64,000 nt of DNA from Rhizobium vallis (lineage in GTDB: Bacteria > Pseudomonadota > Alphaproteobacteria > Rhizobiales > Rhizobiaceae): positions 652,001 through 716,000 of the forward strand of contig NZ_ML133686.1 in assembly GCF_003985155.1 (NCBI RefSeq), in the 5' to 3' direction. Position numbers and translations under genes: made by a program. Shown one piece after another: positions 1 through 9,115 of this stretch. Each line of letters starts with the position of its first letter. The first letter of the stretch is position 1. Under the pieces are notes generated by a model. That model had not been told where the DNA came from, did no database searches, and saw nothing but the letters and a program-made list of their open reading frames with translations.

Positions 1-1331
1 GCAAGGTTCCAGCGGCGGCTTGCCTCTTCGGTAAGCCTTGCCAAGGTCTCGGCATGCGAGGGATTGGTCGCCAGATTGTCGAGTTCTTCGGGATCGGCGT
101 CGAGATCGAACAGCATTGGCGGGTCCTTCTCGCAGAGCGACAGCTTGTATCGACCGTCCCTGATGCAGACGAGCGGCGCTTCGGAGCCTTCGGCGGCATA
201 TTCCATCGGCACGGGACCGCGACTGCCGGTACCTTCAGCGAGTGCTGCGAGATCCCAGCCCTCGGTCCACGGCTTCAACGAGGCGATATCGATCCCGGCA
301 AGACCGGCGAGCGTCGGCGTCACGTCGAGCGTGGAAACGGGCTGATCGATGCGGCTGGGCTTCCAGCCGGGAACTGAGATCATCAGCGGAACGCGGGCCG
401 ATCCTTCGTAGAAGTTCATTTTGAACCAGAGGCCGCGATCACCGAGCATGTCGCCATGGTCGGATGCGAAGACGATGATCGTGTTTTCGGCCATGCGGGT
501 CCGCTCCAGGACGTCGAGGATTTCGCCGATCTTCTCGTCGACATAGGAGATATTGGCGAAATAACCGCGCCTTGCCCGTCTGATTTCTTCCGGGCTGATG
601 TCGAAAGCATCGTGATCGCAGGCTTTCATCAGCCGCTGCGAGTGCGGGTCCTGCTGGTCGAAGGCGATCGGCGCAACCGCCGGATCGAGCGCCGGGCAAT
701 CCTCATAGAGGTCCCAGAACTTGCGGCGCGCGACATAAGGATCGTGCGGATGGGTGAAGCTGACGGTCAGGCACCAGGGGCGCTCATCGTGGCCGCGCGA
801 GAGATCGAAGAGCTTGCGGGCGGCGTGGTAAGCGACCTCATCGTCATACTCCATCTGGTTGGTGATCTCGGCAATGCCGGCGCCGGTGACGGAACCGAGG
901 TTGTGATACCACCAGTCGATGCGCTCGCCCGGCTTGGTATAGTCGGGCGTCCAGCCGAAATCGGCGGGGTAGATGTCCGTCGTCAGCCGTTCCTCGAAAC
1001 CGTGAAGCTGATCGGGGCCGACGAAGTGCATCTTGCCTGATAGTGCCGTCTGGTATCCGGCGGCGCGCAGGTGATGCGCATAGGTCGGGATGTCGGAGGC
1101 GAATTCCGCCGCATTGTCATAGACGCGCGTCCGGCTCGGCAACTGTCCGGACATGAAGGAGGCCCGCGCCGGCGCGCAGAGCGGGCTTGCGGTATAGGCG
1201 TTCGTAAAACGCACGGAGCGATCTGCCAATGATTTCAGATGCGGCGCATGAAGAAAATCTGCGGGACCATCCGGGAAGAAGGTCCCATTCAACTGGTCCA
1301 CCATCAGGATGAGCATATTGGGACGCGTCAT
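1..1331 (-). CDS. betC: Choline sulfatase, C-terminus cut by window edge
   Basis: This enzyme hydrolyses choline-O-sulfate to choline and sulfate, feeding glycine-betaine synthesis and sulfur or carbon supply in the cytoplasm. About 443 residues are present of a family length near 510; the 3' end lies outside the window. The N-terminus MTRPNMLILMVDQ is the metal-binding strand of sulfatases. The sulfatase signature LCAPARASF gives Cys52 as the residue converted to formylglycine, and the SGKMHFVG and SDHGDMLGDRG motifs are also visible. ATG 1331 is the natural start. The frame is open throughout but reaches the window end without a stop. The gene is divergent from a LysR regulator, the standard arrangement for choline-sulfate utilisation. 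Confidence 0.93.
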   Translation of the reverse strand, partial: MTRPNMLILMVDQLNGTFFPDGPADFLHAPHLKSLADRSVRFTNAYTASPLCAPARASFMSGQLPSRTRVYDNAAEFASDIPTYAHHLRAAGYQTALSGKMHFVGPDQLHGFEERLTTDIYPADFGWTPDYTKPGERIDWWYHNLGSVTGAGIAEITNQMEYDDEVAYHAARKLFDLSRGHDERPWCLTVSFTHPHDPYVARRKFWDLYEDCPALDPAVAPIAFDQQDPHSQRLMKACDHDAFDISPEEIRRARRGYFANISYVDEKIGEILDVLERTRMAENTIIVFASDHGDMLGDRGLWFKMNFYEGSARVPLMISVPGWKPSRIDQPVSTLDVTPTLAGLAGIDIASLKPWTEGWDLAALAEGTGSRGPVPMEYAAEGSEAPLVCIRDGRYKLSLCEKDPPMLFDLDADPEELDNLATNPSHAETLARLTEEASRRWNL

Positions 1332-1350
1332 GGAATTCCTCTTTGGCTAT

Positions 1351-1409
1351 TTGAAGAATTTACTCAAGCGCCTATCATTGCAACTGTAAAGACAGCTTTT
1401 TTTGATAGG
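1351..1409. promoter_or_regulatory. Divergent betC/LysR control region with two dyads
   Basis: The 95 bases between the divergent betC and LysR starts contain TTGA-N9-TCAA (1351-1367) and the inverted pair CCTATCA (1371-1377) / TGATAGG (1403-1409). Dyads of this kind in a divergent LysR promoter are plausible activator sites. Assignment to the neighbouring LysR protein is inference. Confidence 0.4.
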
Positions 1410-1426
1410 TGACAAAAGGAATTTTT

Positions 1427-2332
1427 ATGCCAGACCATCAGCCTGAGCTTGGATGGATGCGCATCTTCGTCCAGGTCGCGACACTCGGGAGCTTTTCGTC
1501 TGCGGCAGCACGTCTCGGACTCACGCAACCTGCCGTCAGCTACCAGATCCGCCGGCTGGAAGAGCAGTTCGGCGTCAGCCTGCTGCACCGGCGGCACCGC
1601 GGCGTCGAGCTGACTGCAGAGGGCGAGCGGCTTCTTGATGTGGCCGCCAAGGCGGTCGGCGACATCGATGCGCTCGCCCGCAGTTTCCGTCTCGAAGCCC
1701 AAAGGCCGGTCGTCAGGCTCAGAACCGACTATGCCTTTTCAGCGCTTTGGCTGATCCCGCGCATGGACGGATTTCGCCTTCTGCATCCCGAAACCGACAC
1801 ACAGATCGTCGCAACGCAAAGGGTGGAGGTCGGGTTTCGCGACGATGCGGATGTCGCGATCGTTTTCGGGACGCGGGCGGATTTCGGCGCTGTCGGTACG
1901 CTTCTGCTGCCGGAAGAGGTCGTGCCAGTCTGCACGCAAGGCTTTCTCGATCGCAACGGACCATTCGAAAATCCAGGGCAGCTTGCCAAGGCGAGACTGA
2001 TCCATCTCGACGCGTCGATGCCGTCGCCATGGTTCGACTGGCGCAGTTATTTTGCCGAATTCTCCGCTGCCCGGGACGCCTATGCCGGGCGCGGCGACAT
2101 CAGTTTCAATACCTATTCGCTGGTTGTACAGGCCGCGCTCAGCGAGCAGGGCGTAGCGCTCGGCTGGATCGGTCTCGTCGATACGCTCCTCTCCGCGCGC
2201 ATGCTGGTGGAGGCCGGCCCGTCGCTGGAGGCGGCCGACCGCGGTTACTGGCTGGTACCGCCGCGATCGGCAAGCGCCCACAGCGAGAAGCTCAGCGCCT
2301 GGCTGATGAACGAGGCGGGAAAGGTCGGCTAG
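1427..2332 (+). CDS. LysR-family regulator, choline-sulfate utilisation type
   Basis: This is a LysR-type transcription factor of about 301 residues. The N-terminal winged helix-turn-helix (roughly residues 5-65) contains FSSAAARLGLTQPAVSYQI, followed by a substrate-binding domain. ATG 1427 is preferred over the in-frame GTG at 1409, because AAAAGGA lies six bases before it. It is transcribed away from betC, and LysR proteins in this position form the known choline-sulfate-utilisation regulator subfamily. It most likely activates betC in response to choline-O-sulfate or choline. The effector is inferred from context only. Confidence 0.88.
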   Translation: MPDHQPELGWMRIFVQVATLGSFSSAAARLGLTQPAVSYQIRRLEEQFGVSLLHRRHRGVELTAEGERLLDVAAKAVGDIDALARSFRLEAQRPVVRLRTDYAFSALWLIPRMDGFRLLHPETDTQIVATQRVEVGFRDDADVAIVFGTRADFGAVGTLLLPEEVVPVCTQGFLDRNGPFENPGQLAKARLIHLDASMPSPWFDWRSYFAEFSAARDAYAGRGDISFNTYSLVVQAALSEQGVALGWIGLVDTLLSARMLVEAGPSLEAADRGYWLVPPRSASAHSEKLSAWLMNEAGKVG

Positions 2333-2365
2333 CTCGAGCCGCGCCGCATGGCGCAAAGGCTCTGA

Positions 2366-2390
2366 CGGCGGTTATCCCGGATAACCGTCG
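2366..2390. terminator. Hairpin between convergent genes
   Basis: GGTTATCC (2370-2377) and GGATAACC (2379-2386) form a nearly gapless stem that extends outwards by a few pairs. It lies between the LysR gene and the convergent methyltransferase gene. No U-run follows on either strand, so it is a terminator-like or RNA-end-stabilising hairpin rather than a textbook intrinsic terminator. Confidence 0.45.
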
Positions 2391-2459
2391 CCACATCCGC
2401 ATGCTCACCAGACGCCTCGCAAGATATGGATATAGTTGAAGCCTTTTCGAGTCCGACTC

Positions 2460-3392
2460 TTAGCCGATTTTTCTCGTCACAAAGAAACTCATCGCAACTT
2501 TTTCGTCGCCATTTGGCATTGACGTGAACGGCGATCGAAGTTCCTTCCGTCCTAGTCCGTCCGTACGGATGTACTGGAGTTCCGCAAGGATTTCGAAGCC
2601 GCTCTCCTGCATCAGATTGATGTGATGGCTGCGCCACTTCCGATTTATCAGGTAGGGTCGTCGTCCACGCATCATCGTCCACGTGGGCGCGCTCAAAACC
2701 CAGTGCCCATTCCAGTCGCTTGACAGACCGTGAGATTGGAAGTCGATCAGGTGCGTCGCAAACCCTCCTGGCTTCAGCCACCGGGCAATAGCGATATAGG
2801 TATCAACGAGGTTGTCCACGTGCTCCATGACTGAATGCGTCATCAGCCAATCAGCCACACCCGCCTGCAGTACGTTGAAATCGGTCCATGGTGCGACGAA
2901 CTTTAATCGTTCGCTGCCATTCACGAGGTCCGCCTTCAGCGCGTCGATCGCCTCCGCACTGAGGCGCTGTTGCACGATCCCATCTATACGATCCCAGGCG
3001 AAGTTTGTCGGTGACGGCGGAAAGAAGATGTCGCCCGATACGGTGTTATCCCAAAATGCGGCCCGCTCGCCGAAGAGTTCAATCAAACCGTTGAGGACTT
3101 CAAGATCGTGCTCGATGCTCCGGTGGTCTTGCAAATCCAGCCCGATATACGTGTCGACGCCCGCAAGCAGTGCGGCAAGCCCAACGCCAAGCGAACTTCC
3201 GGGGCCGACCTCGACCAATACTTCAGGTCTTTTGCCGTTCAGCCAAGGCGCTAGGTGACCGTAGTGGCGAAAGAAAAGGTCATAACAGTGGCGCGCAGAA
3301 GCAGTGCCCCCTTCAACGTGCGTATTTCGCAGTTGCGGAAGGACAAAGGAACCCAGTCCCTTGGCTAGGGAGCGAAGTGCAATATGGGTCAT
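2460..3392 (-). CDS. SAM-dependent class I methyltransferase
   Basis: The protein has about 310 residues. It shows a methyltransferase motif I (LVEVGPGSSLGVGLAALL, about residues 60-77) and a following acidic strand (YIGLDLQDH). A later segment, SVMEHVDNLVDTYIAIARWLKPGG, is typical of Methyltransf_11/23-type domains. The start MTHIALRS at 3392 has AAAGGTGG upstream and is preferred to an in-frame start 36 bases earlier. No membrane segments are seen. The substrate is unknown; similar proteins often lie near polysaccharide or lipid genes, but no such neighbour is present. It is a single-gene unit convergent with the LysR gene. Confidence 0.8.
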   Translation of the reverse strand: MTHIALRSLAKGLGSFVLPQLRNTHVEGGTASARHCYDLFFRHYGHLAPWLNGKRPEVLVEVGPGSSLGVGLAALLAGVDTYIGLDLQDHRSIEHDLEVLNGLIELFGERAAFWDNTVSGDIFFPPSPTNFAWDRIDGIVQQRLSAEAIDALKADLVNGSERLKFVAPWTDFNVLQAGVADWLMTHSVMEHVDNLVDTYIAIARWLKPGGFATHLIDFQSHGLSSDWNGHWVLSAPTWTMMRGRRPYLINRKWRSHHINLMQESGFEILAELQYIRTDGLGRKELRSPFTSMPNGDEKVAMSFFVTRKIG

Positions 3393-3974
3393 GGCGCCAC
3401 CTTTTTCATCGAAACTCCAGCACAGCAATGTCCGGCGTGCTCTACCCAGCAGAATTCGCGTGCAACATCATCAGAGACCAAAGAAAAGCCAAGCAATATG
3501 GTTCGGCCTTGGACTCGCTAGTTTGGATTGTACGCGGCTCATAGTGATTGATATTTTCACGAACCTAAAGTCATTCATTGGGCGTACAGCAATAATCACA
3601 ATGACCATGGCTGGGTTGCTGAAGCGCATGAGAGGCTGCCTCAAAAAGAATTGAGTGATTTCAGCGAGTTGTGATTCCTTCGGATTTGCGAGATTCGATG
3701 GAGTTCTTCCTCCCGTACTGGATCGTGGCTTGCTAGCGATCTATGCAACATGAGTAATAGAGAGGCATTCGGTGAGTGGGCGGGTGTATCTCGTTCTCCT
3801 GGTCTATATCGGGATTTCAAAAGCGCCACATGGATGCCCGCCGATCTGGGTGGCTAGCAGCAGCCTTGCGGCTCACCACGCCTCAACGCCGACGTTTGTG
3901 CCCAGGAGAAGCCTTGTCATGAACGACGCCGGTCGCCATTGTGGGATCGAATCGACAGGGAAGGCGGCTGAAGC
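3393..3974. other. Gene-poor stretch, lower GC
   Basis: I find no convincing coding region here. The stretch is visibly less GC-rich than its neighbours. The segment around 3630-3720 (GAGGCTGCCTCAAAAAG and onwards) is reminiscent of the end of an IS5-like insertion sequence, but I see no partner repeat or transposase fragment. It must contain the promoters for the flanking genes. Confidence 0.4.
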
Positions 3975-4178
3975 ATGTGGCGAACGATCGGATATGTTCT
4001 CGGAGTGCTTATGATCATCTTCGGACTGATCTGGATCGGCCAGGGAAGTGGCTATTTTCCCTATCCGTCGTCCAGCTTCATGATCAGGCAAACGATCTGG
4101 ATCCTTTGGGGAGCCATCCTGGCGGGACTGGGAGTCGTGGTCATGATCATCGTCTCGCGACTGCGCCGGAGAGTGTGA
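3975..4178 (+). CDS. Small two-helix membrane protein
   Basis: This is a 67-residue protein with two hydrophobic helices (about residues 5-22 and 36-60) joined by a short polar loop containing GSGYFPYPSS. It ends in a basic tail RLRRRV that suggests a cytoplasmic C-terminus. AGGGAAGG precedes ATG 3975 at a workable distance. Small proteins of this layout are common and conserved in rhizobia, with no known function. It precedes the aldolase gene by 60 bases and could be co-transcribed with it. Confidence 0.7.
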   Translation: MWRTIGYVLGVLMIIFGLIWIGQGSGYFPYPSSSFMIRQTIWILWGAILAGLGVVVMIIVSRLRRRV

Positions 4179-4238
4179 ACCGCCGCCGCTGCCGGACAAC
4201 AATGGCCGCTGGCGGTCTGATGAATTGAGGAGAATGGC

Positions 4239-5027
4239 ATGAGTGAAATCGATGGTTTTGCCGACCGGATCAGGAAGCATCAGGGCGGCATGATCTCCGC
4301 TTGGGTCGGGATTCCCGATGCCATGCTCGTCAACCATTTGGCGCAGGAGGCCTTCGATGCCGTCGTGCTCGATATGCAGCACGGCATGTGGGATATGCCG
4401 GCGGCGGCAAATGCCGTCGCCCAGGTACGTCTTGCCGGCAAGCCGGCTATCGCGCGTATTCCCGTCGGCGATTTCGCCTCCGCCTCGCGACTGCTCGATG
4501 CTGGCGCCTCCGGTATCATCGCGCCGATGATCAATTCGGCCGAAGACGCGAGGGCGCTCGTCAGGACCACGAAATATCCGCCCCTCGGCGAACGCAGCTG
4601 GGGGCCGTCTTTGGCGCTGAACCATATGGGCCTGTCGGCCGACGACTATCTCAAGAGCGCCAACGACCTCACCGTCGCTATCGCCATGGTCGAAACCCGC
4701 GCCGCTCTCGATGCGATCGACGGCATTCTTGGCGTTACCGGCATCGACGGCATCTTCATCGGCCCAGCCGACCTTTCGATTGCGCTGTCGAACGGCGATC
4801 AGGTGGCGCCGAACGCTGCCGAAATCGACAGCGCCATGCAGCACGCCGTGGCGCGTTGCCGGGCCCACGGCAAATTCGCCTGTGCCTATGCCGGCGACGG
4901 CGAGCGGGCCGGCGAATTGCTGAAGTTCGGCTTCGATCTGGTCATCGCCGGCGCCGAGACCGTGCAACTGCGCGCTGGTGCTCGCCGCGCGATCAACGCC
5001 GCGCGCAGGATCGCGTCGGGAAGCTGA
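4239..5027 (+). CDS. HpcH/HpaI-family aldolase
   Basis: This is a class II pyruvate-type aldolase of 262 residues, the family of 4-hydroxy-2-oxoheptanedioate and 2-dehydro-3-deoxyglucarate aldolases, which cleave 2-keto-4-hydroxy acids to pyruvate and an aldehyde using a divalent metal. Family landmarks are VVLDMQHGMWD (about residue 40), the metal-site strand AIAMVETRAALD (about 150) and GIDGIFIGPADLS (about 170). ATG 4239 follows GAGGAGAA. No pathway partner is adjacent, so the exact substrate cannot be assigned. Confidence 0.88.
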   Translation: MSEIDGFADRIRKHQGGMISAWVGIPDAMLVNHLAQEAFDAVVLDMQHGMWDMPAAANAVAQVRLAGKPAIARIPVGDFASASRLLDAGASGIIAPMINSAEDARALVRTTKYPPLGERSWGPSLALNHMGLSADDYLKSANDLTVAIAMVETRAALDAIDGILGVTGIDGIFIGPADLSIALSNGDQVAPNAAEIDSAMQHAVARCRAHGKFACAYAGDGERAGELLKFGFDLVIAGAETVQLRAGARRAINAARRIASGS

Positions 5028-5143
5028 ATAACGCCTGTTTGAGCGAAGCCCTCATGTCATTCCGACGGCACGCAGTCGTTGTGTCGGTGCAAGCCTGACG
5101 AAAGCTTCGCCTGGCAACATGACCCCAACAATCGGGGGTCTAT

Positions 5144-5770
5144 ATGGACGACGCAGTAGCTGAGGATCGCATTATCGAAAGCGGTGCAAGCCGCGTATAT
5201 ATCGGAAAGTATTCCTATGGCATCTCGGGGGTTCGAGTCTTTACCTACGATCAGGGCGCGTCATTGCGGGTCGGCAGGTTCTGCTCCATGGCCATGGACG
5301 TAAGCATCCTGCTTGGCGGCGAGCATAGGACCAACTGCTTCACGACCTATCCTTTCGGACATGCGAAATTTCTATCGCAACTCGGCGGCGAGGGGATCAA
5401 GCAGCCGAGCGGTACCAAGGGAGATGTCGTTATCGGCAACGACGTCTGGATCGGCTTCGGAGCCACCATTCTTTCGGGCGTTACCATCGGCGATGGCGCG
5501 GTCATCGCCGCCCGCTCGCATGTTTACAAGGATGTCGAGCCTTTCTCGATCGTCGGCGGCAATCCGGCCAAGCATATACGATATCGCTTCAATCCCGAAA
5601 TCCGCGATCTCATGATGCAGCTGAGATGGTGGGAGCTGCCGGACGAGAGCATCAAGCAGATTTCCGAGATCCTCTTCTGCAGCGAACCGACCAAGGAGCT
5701 TCTCGATCTGATGCTGCAGGCGTTCCGGGGGCAGGGCACCGACGGCGAGCCACAGACGGACGCCGCCTAA
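5144..5770 (+). CDS. CatB-like hexapeptide O-acetyltransferase
   Basis: The 208-residue protein has the left-handed beta-helix hexapeptide pattern of xenobiotic or polysaccharide acetyltransferases, with VVIGNDVWIGFGATIL and VTIGDGAVIAARSHV at about residues 95-130. The SIVGGNPAKHIRYRF segment is typical of the CatB/virginiamycin acetyltransferase group. CatB proteins use acetyl-CoA and act as trimers in the cytoplasm. ATG 5144 follows a GGGGG ribosome-binding site. Rhizobial members often decorate surface glycans, so drug resistance should not be assumed. Confidence 0.85.
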   Translation: MDDAVAEDRIIESGASRVYIGKYSYGISGVRVFTYDQGASLRVGRFCSMAMDVSILLGGEHRTNCFTTYPFGHAKFLSQLGGEGIKQPSGTKGDVVIGNDVWIGFGATILSGVTIGDGAVIAARSHVYKDVEPFSIVGGNPAKHIRYRFNPEIRDLMMQLRWWELPDESIKQISEILFCSEPTKELLDLMLQAFRGQGTDGEPQTDAA

Positions 5771-5788
5771 CGTCTCTAAGGCTGTCCG

Positions 5789-6469
5789 TCAGCGGGCCGA
5801 TTTGACGGCCAGCCAGATGACGTGACGGGCGCCGCCGCGTTTGCCGTTGGCGCGTGTGTTGACGGCATCGACAGCAAAGCCGCTATCCTTGAGACGCCGC
5901 GTGAAATCGGCGTCGGGGCCGGACGACCAGACGGCGAGCACGCCGCCGGGGCGCAGCGCGTCGCGAGCGGCGCGGAGGCCGGCAAAATCATAAAGCCGAT
6001 CGTTGGATTTGCGGGTCAGGCCATCCGGGCCGTTGTCGACATCGAGCAGGATCGCATCATAGGCGGCCTTGCCGGCGCGGATCGCCTCGCCGACATCTCC
6101 CTGATGAATGCCGACGCGCGGATCGTCGAGACAACCCTTGAAAACCTCGGCCATCGGCCCGCGCGCCCAGGCGACCACGGCCGGCACGAGTTCGGCAACC
6201 GTGACGCCAGCGTCTTCTGGAAGGACAGCGAGGGCAGCGCGCAGGGTGAAGCCCATGCCGAGCCCGCCGATCAGGATCTTCGGCTTTGGATGCGCCTTGA
6301 TCCGTTCCCAGGAAAGGGTCGCAAGCGCTTCCTCAGAGCCGCTGAGACGGCTGTTCATCAGCTCATTGGCGCCGAGCATGATCGAAAATTCGTTGCCGCG
6401 TTGCTTCAGCCTGAGTTCGCCGGCTTCGCCGGGAATGGTCGCGGAATCGAGCTGGATCCAGGGCAGCAT
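5789..6469 (-). CDS. Spermidine-synthase-like methyltransferase-fold protein
   Basis: This is a Rossmann-fold protein of about 226 residues in the spermidine synthase/SAM methyltransferase superfamily. It shows ILIGGLGMGFTLRAAL (glycine-rich motif I), VTVAELVPAVVAWA (acidic end of strand 2) and YDAILLDVDNGPDGL (motif with acidic residues). It is shorter than true spermidine synthases (about 280 residues) and lacks their N-terminal domain, so polyamine synthesis should not be assumed. Met 6469 is preferred over the upstream in-frame ATG at 6487. It lies 50 bases downstream of the importer operon on the same strand and may be read from it. Confidence 0.75.
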   Translation of the reverse strand: MLPWIQLDSATIPGEAGELRLKQRGNEFSIMLGANELMNSRLSGSEEALATLSWERIKAHPKPKILIGGLGMGFTLRAALAVLPEDAGVTVAELVPAVVAWARGPMAEVFKGCLDDPRVGIHQGDVGEAIRAGKAAYDAILLDVDNGPDGLTRKSNDRLYDFAGLRAARDALRPGGVLAVWSSGPDADFTRRLKDSGFAVDAVNTRANGKRGGARHVIWLAVKSAR

Positions 6470-6539
6470 GACGGCTTCGCCTCGCATGAAAGGGACCGTC
6501 CCCTAGCATAGGGCGCGTGATGAGGCCAGCAAGCCGGCC

Positions 6540-7439
6540 TCAGATCATCCTCATGAAGTGATCCGGCTCCATTTCGACGATCTCGTCGTGCGGCGCGGCT
6601 GAACGGCGGCGGATATCCTCGACCTCGTCGGGCCGCAGCCGCGCCTTCGGGTCCTCGAAGCGGACGTCGGGATCGGGCACGGCCGAAAGCAGCAGTCTTG
6701 TATAGGGATGCAGTGGATTGTCGATCACCTTGGCGACGCTGCCCCATTCGACGATCTGGCCGGCATACATGACGGCGATGTCCTCGGCTATATAACGGGC
6801 GGTGGCGATATCATGGGTGATGTAGAGCAGGCCGAGATTCATCTCCTGCTTCATTTCGTTCAACAGGTTCAGCACGCCGAGGCGCACCGAAACGTCGAGC
6901 ATCGAAGTCGGCTCGTCGGCGACGATCACCTCCGGCTTGACGGCCAAGGCGCGCGCGATGTTGACACGCTGGCGCTGGCCGCCGGAGAGCTCATGCGGAT
7001 ATTTCGGTGCGACGAGATCGGGATCGAGCCTGACGCGCTGCAGCAATTCCCGGACCGCAACGTCGATCTCGGCCCCCTTGATCTCCGGTCGATGCAGCTT
7101 CAGTGGCCGCCTGAGATGATGGGCAATCGTATGAGCCGGGTTGAGCGAGGCGAAGGGGTCCTGGAAGATCATCTGCACGGAGCGACGGTAGCGAGCGATC
7201 TCGGCGGATTTCGCCGGTTCGACAGGCCGGCCCTTATAGAGGATCCGGCCCGACGTCGGCAGATATTCGCGCATCGCCATGCGGGCGCAGGTGGTCTTGC
7301 CGCTGCCGGACTCGCCGACCAGCGCCAGTGCACGGCCGGCATGCAGGGAAAACGAAATGGCGCGCGCCGCATGTACGGCCCCGGGACCGTGGCCGAAGGT
7401 CTTGGTCACCTGGTCGAGCGCGAGAATGGCGTCGGTCAT
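6540..7439 (-). CDS. Opp/Dpp-type importer ATPase (DppF-like)
   Basis: This is the second cytoplasmic ATPase of a peptide-type ABC importer, 299 residues. Walker A GESGSGKTT, the signature [15 protein letters not shown], Walker B VIVADEPTSMLD and the family C-terminal oligopeptide domain (NPLHPYTRLLLSAVPDPD) are all present. Its ATG overlaps the stop of the preceding ATPase gene by four bases (ATGA), so the two are translationally coupled. It is the last importer gene of the operon and is clearly similar to the ATPase at 59847-60773. Confidence 0.93.
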   Translation of the reverse strand: MTDAILALDQVTKTFGHGPGAVHAARAISFSLHAGRALALVGESGSGKTTCARMAMREYLPTSGRILYKGRPVEPAKSAEIARYRRSVQMIFQDPFASLNPAHTIAHHLRRPLKLHRPEIKGAEIDVAVRELLQRVRLDPDLVAPKYPHELSGGQRQRVNIARALAVKPEVIVADEPTSMLDVSVRLGVLNLLNEMKQEMNLGLLYITHDIATARYIAEDIAVMYAGQIVEWGSVAKVIDNPLHPYTRLLLSAVPDPDVRFEDPKARLRPDEVEDIRRRSAAPHDEIVEMEPDHFMRMI

Positions 7440-8239
7440 AGCAGCACTCCTCCATGCAGCGAGGGGAAGGAGGCCCAGAGCTTCTTGGTATAGTTGTGCT
7501 TGGGTGTCCTGTAGATCGCCTCGGCTGAATTCTGTTCCACCAACTGACCCGCGAGCATGATGCCGATGCGGTCGCAGAACTGCACCATCAGCCCGAGATC
7601 ATGGGTGATGAACAAAACAGAGAAGCCGAAGCGGCGGCGCAGTTCGTTGATGCGCTGCAGGATCTCGCGCTGGACGACGACGTCGAGCGCCGTCGTCGGC
7701 TCGTCCATGACGACGAGCTTCGGGTCGAGCGCCATGCAGATGGCGATGACGATGCGCTGGCGCATGCCGCCCGAAAACTGGTGCGGATAGTCGCGCATGC
7801 GGTCGGGTGCGATATCGACGAGCTTCAGCATCTCGGCGGTGCGCTCACGAGCCGCCGCACGGCTCATGCCCTTGTGGGTGCGCAGCATGTCGTAGAATTG
7901 CGTCTCGATGCGCAGCACCGGGTTCAGCGAGTTCATGGCGCTCTGGAAGACCATGGCGACTTCGCGCCAGCGGAAGGCGCTGAGCGCCTGCCGGTCGAGG
8001 CCGAGCACATCGCGGCCGTCGAGCAGGATGCGGCTCTCCTTGCGGATCAGCGCCGGCGGCTTGTGCAGGCGGCTGATGGCGAAGGCGATGGTGCTCTTGC
8101 CGCAGCCGGATTCGCCGGCAAGGCCGAAGACTTCGCCGGGTGCGACGTCGAAGCTGACATCGTCGACGGCGCGGAAATCCTTCTCTTCGCCGATATAGTC
8201 GATAGTGAGGTTCCTCACCGAAAGCAGCGGTTGCGTCAC
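7436..8239 (-). CDS. Opp/Dpp-type importer ATPase (DppD-like)
   Basis: This is the first ATPase of the importer, about 267 residues. Walker [10 protein letters not shown], signature [13 protein letters not shown], Walker [13 protein letters not shown] and the C-terminal NYTKKLWASFPSL oligopeptide extension are seen. The start is GTG 8239, which overlaps the stop of the permease gene as GTGA. A longer open frame upstream lies inside the permease gene and is not expected to be translated. Its counterpart in the second importer is at 60770-61585. Confidence 0.92.
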   Translation of the reverse strand: MTQPLLSVRNLTIDYIGEEKDFRAVDDVSFDVAPGEVFGLAGESGCGKSTIAFAISRLHKPPALIRKESRILLDGRDVLGLDRQALSAFRWREVAMVFQSAMNSLNPVLRIETQFYDMLRTHKGMSRAAARERTAEMLKLVDIAPDRMRDYPHQFSGGMRQRIVIAICMALDPKLVVMDEPTTALDVVVQREILQRINELRRRFGFSVLFITHDLGLMVQFCDRIGIMLAGQLVEQNSAEAIYRTPKHNYTKKLWASFPSLHGGVLL

Positions 8240-9114
8240 AGGCGGCCCTCCCCGGAGCGGACGAGCAGAGACCAGCGCTTCAGATGATTGCCGGTGCGCA
8301 GCCGCGGATTGGCGATCTCGTCGACGGCGAAGTTCAGGAGCGACATGCCGATGCCGAGGAAGGCGAGCGCGAAGCAGGGGGTGAGAATATCCCACCACGC
8401 GCCGACCGAAAGTGCCGAGGCCTTCTGCGCATTGTAGAGCATCGTGCCCCAGGAGATTGCTCGGGGATCGCCGAGGCCGAGAAACTCAAGCGTAGCCTCG
8501 GTGATGATCGCGAAGATAACGCTGCCGATGAAGTTGATGCCGACGATCGAGATCACGTTGGGGAAGATCTCGAATGTCATGATGCGCCATTGCGGCTCGC
8601 CCATCATCTCGGCCGATTTGACGAAATCCTTCTGCTTGACGGAGAGCGTCTCGGCACGGGTAACGCGCGCGCCCCATGCCCAGGAGGTGGCGCCGAGGAT
8701 GAGGGCGATGACGACGGGACTTGCCTGGCCGATGAAGGCGGCGAGCACCAGCAGCAGCGGCAGGTTCGGAACGACGAGCACCATGTTGGTGAAGAAACTG
8801 ATCACCTCATCAGTCTTGCCGCCGCGATAGCCTGAGATGATGCCGAGCGCGGTGCCGACCACCGTGATCAGCAGGCCAGCGCCGAAACCGACAGCGAGCG
8901 AGGTTCGAGCACCGTAGATCAGCCGGGCGAAGACGTCCTGGCCGATGCGGGTCGTGCCAAGCAGATGGTCGAGCGACGGCGGCTGGTGCGGCCTGCCGGT
9001 GCGGGCGGCGGGATCGTATTGCGTCAGCAGCGGCGCCGCGAGCGCGACGATGACGATGAAGGCGATGATGGCGAGGCCGATGAGCGCCTTGCGGTTTCGA
9101 AGCAGCGTCTTCAT
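8236..9114 (-). CDS. Opp/Dpp-type importer permease (DppC-like)
   Basis: This is an inner-membrane permease of 292 residues with an N-terminal OppC-type segment (helix at about residues 8-30, then DHLLGTTRIGQDVFARLIYGAR). The BPD transmembrane domain ends in the EAA-type loop preceding NVISIVGINF. Its start lies one base after the stop of the partner permease gene. The neighbours make it one half of the transport channel. The SLDHLLGTT and GARTSLAVGFGAG segments are nearly repeated in the paralogue at 61582-62484. Confidence 0.92.
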   Translation of the reverse strand: MKTLLRNRKALIGLAIIAFIVIVALAAPLLTQYDPAARTGRPHQPPSLDHLLGTTRIGQDVFARLIYGARTSLAVGFGAGLLITVVGTALGIISGYRGGKTDEVISFFTNMVLVVPNLPLLLVLAAFIGQASPVVIALILGATSWAWGARVTRAETLSVKQKDFVKSAEMMGEPQWRIMTFEIFPNVISIVGINFIGSVIFAIITEATLEFLGLGDPRAISWGTMLYNAQKASALSVGAWWDILTPCFALAFLGIGMSLLNFAVDEIANPRLRTGNHLKRWSLLVRSGEGRL

Positions 9115-9115
9115 C

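Noticed and set aside
3630..3730. Possible end of an IS5-like insertion sequence
   Set aside because: The GAGGCTGCCTCAAAAAG start resembles such ends, but I find no matching inverted partner, target duplication or transposase remnant in the window. An insertion-sequence database search would decide.
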